From: CAYJUM01 sp964478915
Lineage (GTDB): Bacteria; Nitrospirota; Nitrospiria; Nitrospirales; Nitrospiraceae
Direction: 5' to 3'
NCBI GenBank assembly: GCA_964478915.1
Contig: CAYZKG010000050.1
Span: 1-18,036, forward strand
Length of the DNA: 18,036 nucleotides
Both the position numbers and the translations under genes were made by a program. Under the pieces are notes generated by a model, which was given only the letters and a program-made list of their open reading frames with translations, was not told where the DNA came from and did no database searches. Below, one piece after another: positions 7,744 to 12,989 of the stretch (its first letter is position 1; each line of letters opens with the position of its first letter).

Positions 7744-9112
7744 CCTTCCCAACCAGTTCCAGGAGAGCACGATTCGACCCGTCCACCTGTTTGCCGCTGC
7801 GCTGATCCTGCCGGTTGTGCTCGCCGCCGCTCCGGCGCTCGCCGACGCCCAAGACCGATTCGACCGATCCCACAGCGGGCCATTCCTCCAGCTCGCACAG
7901 CGCTCTTCCAAGCCGGCGCGGCGCGACGATGCGATCCGTGCGCGCCGGGGCGAGATCAAACAGCTGATCAAGACCGGCAAGCCCGCCGACGCGCTCAGGC
8001 AATATGACGAGTTGGTCGAGCAGCTCGGCGGAGATGATGCCCCCTTGCTGCAGGAGATCGCCGTCGGCTTCATCACGCCGTTGCTCAAGGACATGCGGGA
8101 GCAGATGCGTGGGGCGGGCTATACCGCGCTGAAGGAGCTCGATTCGGGCGAGGCGGTCCCGTACTTCGAGGACGGGCTCAGCGACGGATCGGGGCTGGTC
8201 CGCGCCTTGGCCGTGGAGGGTCTGGGACGGCTGAAGGAGGGCCGTCGCTCGCCACGGCTTCGGAAGGCGCTGGAGGATTCTGCGGCCATCGTCCGGGTCG
8301 CGGTGCTCAAGGCGCTGGGTCGATCGCGGGACCGTTCGCTGATCCATGCGATCGAGCCGGCCGTCAACGACGAGCAGCCGCTGGTCCGCGTGGCGGCGTA
8401 TGGCGCGCTGGCCATGCTGGGTCGTGCGAACGCCGTGGACGCGCTCCGTCAACGAGCGATCGCGTCGAACCCCGAGGAGCGCAGCTCGGCCTTGCGCGTG
8501 CTCGCTGAGCTCCGGGACGAAATGGCGCTGTTACTCCTCGAGCAGGCCTTCAGTGATGGACAGCCGTCGGTACGGGGCGCGGCGGCGGCGGCATTGGGGG
8601 ACCTCGGTCTGCCGCAGGGCGCGGCGCTGGCCGTGCGCGCGCTCGCCGATCCCATTCCGGCCGTACGCGCGGCGGCGGCGGTCAGCTTGGGAGAGCTCAA
8701 GGCGCCGGAGAGCACGGCCGCGCTGACCCAGGCGCTGGCGGACGCGAATCCGGCCGTGCGGGCCGCCGCGGTGTCGGGGCTCGTTCGGGTTGGAGCGCCG
8801 CACGAAGACATTGCCGCCACGCTCCGCGACCTGATGCTGAATAATGATCCCGGCATCCGGGCAGCGGGGGCGAGGGCCATCACGGGCAGCACGAGCCGGG
8901 AGGCCGTCGAGACGCTGCGGCTGCTCCTCCAGGACCCTCTGCCTCGCCCTCGGATCGCGGCGGCGCGCGCGCTCGGTCACATGCAGGGAGCCGACGTGAT
9001 CGCCATCCTGAAGCAGGCGCTGCGGGATCAGGATGAAGCGGTGCGAGCAACCGCTGGCGGGGCGCTCTGGCGGGCGCTGGAGGCTGCCAACAAGAAGCCA
9101 CGAAATCAATAG
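7727..9112 (+). CDS. Exported HEAT-repeat protein
   Basis: A signal peptide (core LFAAALILPVVLAAAPALA, cleavage before DAQ) is followed by a charged linker. About ten HEAT/PBS-lyase-type helical repeats of roughly 31 residues then run from about residue 145 to 455, with recurring phrases such as PAVRAAAAVSLGELKAPES. Such arrays act as protein-interaction scaffolds, and no catalytic motif is visible. The outer start is a TTG at 7727 with no good Shine-Dalgarno. A strong AGGAG at 7761-7765 sits exactly 6 nt before an ATT codon at 7772, from which the protein would begin IRPVHLFAAAL, a normal signal peptide. The true start may therefore be a rare ATT, or a miscalled ATG. It follows the two cupredoxin-like genes on the same strand and probably shares their operon. 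It may assemble the copper proteins, which is inference. Confidence 0.8.
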   Translation: MNSSTSLPNQFQESTIRPVHLFAAALILPVVLAAAPALADAQDRFDRSHSGPFLQLAQRSSKPARRDDAIRARRGEIKQLIKTGKPADALRQYDELVEQLGGDDAPLLQEIAVGFITPLLKDMREQMRGAGYTALKELDSGEAVPYFEDGLSDGSGLVRALAVEGLGRLKEGRRSPRLRKALEDSAAIVRVAVLKALGRSRDRSLIHAIEPAVNDEQPLVRVAAYGALAMLGRANAVDALRQRAIASNPEERSSALRVLAELRDEMALLLLEQAFSDGQPSVRGAAAAALGDLGLPQGAALAVRALADPIPAVRAAAAVSLGELKAPESTAALTQALADANPAVRAAAVSGLVRVGAPHEDIAATLRDLMLNNDPGIRAAGARAITGSTSREAVETLRLLLQDPLPRPRIAAARALGHMQGADVIAILKQALRDQDEAVRATAGGALWRALEAANKKPRNQ

Positions 9113-9142
9113 GTTACAAGGCTTCTCGGCCCAGTTTATAAC

Positions 9143-9172
9143 TTGACATCGTTTGAGGCAATGCTGTATAAG
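9143..9172 (+). promoter_or_regulatory. Strong sigma-70 promoter
   Basis: A perfect TTGACA (9143-9148), an 18-nt spacer and TATAAG (9167-9172, 5 of 6 matches) precede the 9265 gene. The leader is about 85 nt and ends with AAGGAGG (9251-9257). This is the best promoter in the window and suggests high expression independent of the upstream operon. Confidence 0.75.
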
Positions 9173-9264
9173 AATGGGCTCGAAATTTCCGAATACCGCC
9201 GTCGTCGGACGCAGTCACCCGAAGCTTCTCATTAATTTTCTCTCATTCACAAGGAGGCAGTAGT

Positions 9265-10062
9265 ATGAAAAAGGGTCTGGTCATAATCGTATTCGCGCTG
9301 GTGGTGGCGGCGTTTCTGGCGGCGCCTCTCACGTCGTTCGCGGGAGGCACGATCACCGGGAAGGTCACCTACGCCGGCAAGTCGGAGGAGAAGGAATTCC
9401 TCTTCTCGAAGTTTCCGAACCCGAAGTTCTGCCCGAAGATTGCGACGAAGAATAAAGATCTCGTGAAGGGAGACAAGCGGATTTTGAGGACCATCGAGGT
9501 GGGCAAGGATGGCGGACTCAAGAACGCCGTGGTCGCGGTGAAGGACATTGAAGACAAGGCCTTCATGGACGGCTACAAGGGCACCGAGGTCGTTGGCGAG
9601 TTTTGCGAATTCCTGCCTCTCACCGGGGTTGTGGTCAACAAGAAGAATTTCCACGTGGAGAATCACGACTCTGATCCCGACGACCCGAAATCGGTGAAGG
9701 GCGTGCTGCACAACCCGCATTCCTTCGAGGTGAAGGGGCCGAGCTCGACCACGGTCTTCAACATCGCGCTGGCGGAGAAAGGCTCGAAGCTGGACAAGCC
9801 GGTGGTCCTGCGGAAGGAGAAGCAAGGCTCGATCTTCCGTCTGCAGTGCGATCAGCACGAGTTCATGCAGTCGATGTTCCTGCCGGTGACTAACCCGCAC
9901 TATACGGTTGTCAAAGAGGACGGTACCTTCGAGATCAAGGATGTGCCGGCTGGCAAGCATAAGCTGATTGCCTGGCATCCGCACGCGGGGGAGATGGAAG
10001 CCGACGTGGATGTGCCTGAGGGAGGCACCGCCCAGGCCAAGTTCGAGATCAAGAAGAAGTAA
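9265..10062 (+). CDS. Exported cupredoxin-like protein, small paralogue 3
   Basis: This 265-residue protein has a clear signal peptide (MKKGLVIIVFALVVAAFLAA, cleavage near SFA|GG at 26). It is a shortened homologue of the genes at 5867 and 6790. It shares GGTITGKVTYAG (27-38), FPNPKFCPKIA (50-60), a FCEFLPLTGVVV block (113-124), and VLHNPHSFE with H149 aligned to the first copper His. LQCDQHEFM supplies C195, H198 and M201, and EDGTFEIKDVPAGKHKLIAWH (218-238) is the C-terminal motif. The amicyanin-type Cys-x2-His-x2-Met spacing is conserved, so a mononuclear type-1 copper site is predicted. It is lysine-rich and lacks the C-terminal extension of paralogues 1 and 2. It has its own promoter, a strong ribosome binding site and a perfect terminator. 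A mobile periplasmic electron carrier fits this abundance pattern, though that is inferred. Confidence 0.82.
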   Translation: MKKGLVIIVFALVVAAFLAAPLTSFAGGTITGKVTYAGKSEEKEFLFSKFPNPKFCPKIATKNKDLVKGDKRILRTIEVGKDGGLKNAVVAVKDIEDKAFMDGYKGTEVVGEFCEFLPLTGVVVNKKNFHVENHDSDPDDPKSVKGVLHNPHSFEVKGPSSTTVFNIALAEKGSKLDKPVVLRKEKQGSIFRLQCDQHEFMQSMFLPVTNPHYTVVKEDGTFEIKDVPAGKHKLIAWHPHAGEMEADVDVPEGGTAQAKFEIKKK

Positions 10063-10070
10063 CGTTCCGC

Positions 10071-10139
10071 ATCGAAGGCAACTCGTCGCCGCCTTCGATC
10101 CAGGGCAGTGACCGATTCCGGTCACTGCCCTTTTCTTTT
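10071..10139 (+). terminator. Rho-independent terminator with a preceding hairpin
   Basis: The main stem is a perfect 11-bp pair, GGGCAGTGACC (10103-10113) with GGTCACTGCCC (10120-10130), with a 6-nt loop and the tail TTTTCTTTT (10131-10139). A second perfect 9-bp hairpin, ATCGAAGGC (10071-10079) with GCCTTCGAT (10091-10099), lies just upstream. It ends the transcript of the 9265 gene. Confidence 0.92.
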
Positions 10140-10150
10140 CTTAGCTCGTC

Positions 10151-10217
10151 GGGACCCATTGCTCTTGAAGGATGGGCACCCGTTGCTCTCCAGAATGCAA
10201 CGGGTACCCGGTGCCCC
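10151..10217. repeat. Palindromic repeat copy A (full copy plus degenerate half copy)
   Basis: The full copy is at 10174-10217. Arms ACCCGTTGC (10178-10186) and GCAACGGGT (10197-10205) are separated by exactly 10 nt, with outer GGGCACC/GGTGCCC also complementary. A partial copy beginning GGGACCCATTGC lies immediately left (10151-10162) but lacks a matching right arm. Two more full copies occur at 11501 and 12933. I see no transposase or repeat-specific enzyme nearby. Confidence 0.8.
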
Positions 10218-10232
10218 GCGCCGACGTTCCGC

Positions 10233-10332
10233 NNNNNNNNNNNNNNNNNNNNNNNNNNNNNNNNNNNNNNNNNNNNNNNNNNNNNNNNNNNNNNNNNNNN
10301 NNNNNNNNNNNNNNNNNNNNNNNNNNNNNNNN
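10233..10332. other. Assembly gap (100 N)
   Basis: There are exactly 100 unknown bases, the usual placeholder for a scaffold join of unknown size. The gap is bordered on the left by a palindromic repeat and on the right by one arm of an inverted repeat, which explains why assembly broke here. An open frame running through the Ns is an artefact. Confidence 0.95.
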
Positions 10333-10389
10333 CTCGCTAACCCATCGGACATGCCTATGAAGTTCTACCCCGCACAAAGGTCGAAGCCA
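10333..10389 (+). repeat. Inverted repeat, left arm
   Basis: CTCGCTAACCCA (10333-10344) and AAAGGTCGAAGCC (10377-10389) are both present, in the same order, in the reverse complement of 11595-11650. The region between the two blocks is divergent. The pair brackets the methyltransferase gene. No open reading frame is visible inside the arm. Confidence 0.6.
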
Positions 10390-10508
10390 ACCTTTTTGGC
10401 CTGCTATTTGTCGCGCCGCGGCACCTTGCCTTTGAGACGGTGATCCTATTAAGATGGGACGCTTCAAACCCCGTAACCTGGCATAAACCCTGGCATCTTG
10501 AGACCTCA

Positions 10509-11489
10509 GTGCCACGAGCCCTTTCACTCGCCGAGATCTTCCAGCTCGGATACTACTGGGAGACCAAGATTCTCCTGACCGCGGTGAAATTGGATCTGTT
10601 CACCGCGCTCGGAGAAAAAGACCGATCGGCTCCTGAGATCGCGCGCCGCGTCGGTGCGGATGAGCGCGCCCTCGAATTGGTCATGAACGCCTTGGTGGCG
10701 ATCGGGGTCTTGACCAAACAGGCCGATCTGTTTGCCAACACGGAGGTGGCCCGGTCGCATCTGGTCAAGACTTCTCCGAACTACGTCGGCCATTTGTTAT
10801 TGCTGCACGAGGCCGAGTGGGCCAACTGGGGCAAGCTGGAGGAGACCATCAAGCGGGGGCGCTCGCCGGCGAAGGGGCACCTGTTTCAGACCGATCCGGA
10901 GCTGGCGGCGAACGTGCTGGCTGTCCTGCACCGCATCGGGCAGCAGAGCGGGCCGATGCTGGCTCAACGGCTCGACCTCGGAGACGCCAGCACGCTCCTG
11001 GATCTTGGCGGCGGTGCGGGAACCCATGCGATCGCGTTTTGCCAGCTTTACCCCCGGCTGCAGGCGACGATCTTCGACCTGCCGAAGACGTTGGAGATCG
11101 CCGATCGGATGGTGAAGGAGGCCGGACTGGAGGCGCGGATCACCGGGCTGCCCGGAGACTTCAACGCCGATCCGCTGGGCGGGCCGTATGACGTGATCCT
11201 GATGTCCGACGTGCTGCATTACCAAGGGCCGGAGGCCAACGCTGCCCTGGTGAGAAAAGCCTTCCAGCATCTCCTTCCTCGCGGCCGGCTGGTCATCAAA
11301 GATCGTTTCCTGGACGAGTCCGGGACCAGCCCGGCGTGGGTCACCGCCTTCGCGGTTCACATCCTCCTGAACACGGAGCAGGGACGGTGTTACACCACTG
11401 CCGACGCCCTGGGGTGGATGAGCGCAGCCGGTTTTGAAGCCCCTGTTGAGCTGGAGCGAACCGCGGTCATGCAAGGCGTGAAGCCGTGA
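10509..11489 (+). CDS. SAM-dependent O-methyltransferase (COMT/CrtF-like family)
   Basis: From this GTG the protein is 326 residues. An N-terminal winged-helix dimerisation domain (IFQLGYYWETKILLTAVKLD) is followed by a Rossmann methyltransferase domain. Its SAM motif is LLDLGGGAGTHA (about 163-174), with a downstream acidic FDLP, and SDVLHYQGPE corresponds to the family's conserved VLH-x-W region. It ends with LVIKDRF and a C-terminal helix region. Members methylate hydroxyls of small aromatic or isoprenoid molecules, but the substrate here is unknown. An earlier GTG at 10440 would add 23 residues (WDASNPVTWHKPWHLET) that do not look like this family, and a possible TATTAA -10 lies at 10447. 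Neither start has a strong Shine-Dalgarno. The gene stands alone between repeats and is unrelated to the copper theme. Its last codons run into GTGAAGC micro-repeats. Confidence 0.85.
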   Translation: MPRALSLAEIFQLGYYWETKILLTAVKLDLFTALGEKDRSAPEIARRVGADERALELVMNALVAIGVLTKQADLFANTEVARSHLVKTSPNYVGHLLLLHEAEWANWGKLEETIKRGRSPAKGHLFQTDPELAANVLAVLHRIGQQSGPMLAQRLDLGDASTLLDLGGGAGTHAIAFCQLYPRLQATIFDLPKTLEIADRMVKEAGLEARITGLPGDFNADPLGGPYDVILMSDVLHYQGPEANAALVRKAFQHLLPRGRLVIKDRFLDESGTSPAWVTAFAVHILLNTEQGRCYTTADALGWMSAAGFEAPVELERTAVMQGVKP

Positions 11490-11549
11490 AGCGTGAAGCG
11501 GGGCACCCATTGCTCTGCAGACTGCAATGGGTCCCGGTGCAGCGTGAAG
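11476..11549. repeat. GTGAAGC micro-repeats with palindromic repeat copy B
   Basis: GTGAAGC units occur at about 11478, 11486 and 11493, and again near 11543. The first overlaps the 3' end of the methyltransferase gene. Embedded at 11501-11540 is the second palindrome, with arms ACCCATTGC (11505-11513) and GCAATGGGT (11524-11532) and a 10-nt loop. Relative to copies A and C, one stem pair has changed from G-C to A-T on both sides, so pairing is preserved. Confidence 0.75.
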
Positions 11550-11594
11550 CGCCGGCGAGATACGAGATAGCTCCGCAGCACCAGGCAATAGATG

Positions 11595-11650
11595 GGCTTC
11601 GACCTTTTTACGGCCGGGGATGAAGTTTGCCTGCGTGCTGGGTTAGCGAG
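11595..11650 (-). repeat. Inverted repeat, right arm
   Basis: TGGGTTAGCGAG (11639-11650) is the exact reverse complement of 10333-10344, and GGGCTTCGACCTTTTT (from about 11594) is complementary to the AAAGGTCGAAGCC block at 10377-10389. The intergenic stretch 11490-11694 otherwise holds only repeats. I see no convincing promoter in it for the membrane cluster that follows. Confidence 0.6.
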
Positions 11651-11694
11651 AACGGAACGCTGGGTGGTTGGCGCGCCTTAACGAGCTAAGAAAC

Positions 11695-12411
11695 ATGCTT
11701 GAGTGGCTGAAGCAGCCTGGATTCCTGGGGACGCACGCGACGATCGGGGCCGACCTCAGCCAGTTGATGGCCACCCTGTTCACCGTCCTGTTCATCATCG
11801 GATGGTTCCAGGCCATGCGCGCCAAGGGCAATCCGCACCACTGGCTGATGCTCGGCGGCATGGTGGCCATGCTGGCCTTCTTCACCAGCTATTACTTGTT
11901 CCGGCAGTTGGGGGTGTTGGCGTTCGAGGGCAAGGAAGGGTTCGGGGGCTCGCAGGCGCTGTACGATCACGTGTTCATCCCGCTCCTGACGTTCCACATC
12001 ACGCTGGTGATCATCGGCCTGGTCATGGCTGTGTACATGATCATCCTGGGTTTTCGCGCGCAGACCCTCACCGCCGGCAGGCGGGTGCTGAACGACGTGC
12101 TCCTGCAAACCTCCTGGGGCCGGGTCGGGACGATCTTGGGGGTCATCACGGCCATCGTGCTGATGCTGTTCGCGTCGCGCGTCGCGATGGCGGGTTTCTC
12201 GATGCGCAAGCTCATGGTGTATGCGGGACTCTTGGTGTTGGTGGCGATCGTCTTCGCGGTGGAGATCGCGATCCAGCGGGTCTGGCCGAGCGGAGAGCGG
12301 CGCCACCGGGTGCTGGGCCGCTTTACGATGATCATCTACTGCGTCTTGTTCGTGACCGGGAGCATTACCTACACGATGCTGTACATTCTTTACCCAGGGA
12401 AGATCGGATGA
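11695..12411 (+). CDS. DUF420-family multi-pass membrane protein
   Basis: From this ATG the protein is 238 residues with about six or seven membrane helices. The DUF420 hallmarks are HHWLMLGGMVAMLAFFTSYYL (48-68), a FIPLLTFHITL helix (94-104), and the closing RRHRVLGRFTMIIYCVLFVTG (202-222) before a final LYILYP. Histidines H48/H49, H92, H101 and H204 lie at helix ends and could bind heme or copper. DUF420 proteins are often found beside terminal oxidases, and that context holds here, but no reaction is established. It is longer than a usual DUF420 (about 130-150 residues) because extra helices (about 143-195) are inserted before the last conserved block. A TTG at 11668 would add nine residues with no better Shine-Dalgarno, so I prefer the ATG. 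It overlaps the next gene by 4 nt (ATGA). Confidence 0.75.
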   Translation: MLEWLKQPGFLGTHATIGADLSQLMATLFTVLFIIGWFQAMRAKGNPHHWLMLGGMVAMLAFFTSYYLFRQLGVLAFEGKEGFGGSQALYDHVFIPLLTFHITLVIIGLVMAVYMIILGFRAQTLTAGRRVLNDVLLQTSWGRVGTILGVITAIVLMLFASRVAMAGFSMRKLMVYAGLLVLVAIVFAVEIAIQRVWPSGERRHRVLGRFTMIIYCVLFVTGSITYTMLYILYPGKIG

Positions 12412-12911
12412 CCATGCTCACCTGCGGGTGTGGGCAGCCATTGCAGGCGGAAGGTGTGGAGGAGGGGACAGGCGCCGCTGACGGCGGCGCCTGGCTCGTC
12501 CAGTTCGGCTGTCGGGGATGCTCGTTTGCTCTGGCCGTGGAGGCGACTCCTGAGGAGGCGGCCAAATTGGTGGAGCGGCCGCTGTGGACCGATGAGGCTC
12601 GGCATCTGCTCGATCGGATGCCACCGTACGTCGAGCCGCTGGTTCGGCAGGAGGTGGAGGACTATGCCCGGGCCAGACAGCACCGAATCATCAGCGTTGG
12701 GGTCCTCTCGGCCGCGCGGCACAGAGGGGTAGCCGAGTGGGATCCCGAAGCGGAGCGGCGACTGGCTAATGTCCCGGCGGCGGTTCGGGCGATGGCCAGG
12801 ATGGAGCTGGAACGAACGGCTGCCGAAAAAGGGGAGTCCCGGGTCACGGTCGCCTTGATGGAGGAAGTGAAAGCTCGCTATTTTGGGCTCTTCGCGAAAG
12901 GTGGAGCGTGA
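12408..12911 (+). CDS. Tandem PCP_red-domain protein with N-terminal Cys pairs
   Basis: This 167-residue soluble protein starts at an ATG overlapping the DUF420 stop (ATGA). The N-terminus carries C6-x-C8 and C35-x2-C38 (GCRGC), a possible zinc-ribbon or redox-metal knuckle. Two copies of a PCP_red-like helical domain follow: WTDEARHLLDRMP...E..AR (60-104), then WDPEAERRLANVP...E..A (111-157). PCP_red is the small C-terminal domain of the light-independent protochlorophyllide reductase B subunit. Stand-alone versions occur widely in non-photosynthetic bacteria with unknown roles. No chlorophyll-biosynthesis gene is visible here. Its coupling to DUF420 and to the bd-like oxidase gene suggests a role in assembly or cofactor handling of that complex, which is inference. 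A longer ORF in the same frame beginning at 11703 is only an antisense-free shadow over DUF420. Confidence 0.72.
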   Translation: MTMLTCGCGQPLQAEGVEEGTGAADGGAWLVQFGCRGCSFALAVEATPEEAAKLVERPLWTDEARHLLDRMPPYVEPLVRQEVEDYARARQHRIISVGVLSAARHRGVAEWDPEAERRLANVPAAVRAMARMELERTAAEKGESRVTVALMEEVKARYFGLFAKGGA

Positions 12912-12932
12912 GACTATTACACCCCTTACGCC

Positions 12933-12968
12933 GGGGACCCGTTGCTCCGGGAAATGCAACGGGTGCCC
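12933..12968. repeat. Palindromic repeat copy C
   Basis: Arms ACCCGTTGC (12937-12945) and GCAACGGGT (12956-12964) have a 10-nt loop. The copy lies in the 78-nt space between the PCP_red gene and the bd-like oxidase gene. A TTG inside it (12942) is in frame with the oxidase, but the repeat is better treated as non-coding. Confidence 0.8.
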
Positions 12969-12989
12969 CTCACGCCTAACGAGTTAGAG

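Noticed and set aside
10108..10443. Open frames running through the N gap
   Set aside because: They depend on unknown bases and start inside the terminator. There is no evidence of coding.
11703..12407. Extension of the PCP_red gene upstream through the DUF420 gene
   Set aside because: It overlaps a well-supported membrane protein in another frame and has Asp/Arg/His-rich shadow composition. The ATGA overlap at 12408 is a natural start.
12942..12989. N-terminal extension of the bd-like oxidase from TTG
   Set aside because: The start codon and first residues lie inside palindromic repeat copy C. ATG 12990 or 13002 gives a normal N-terminus.
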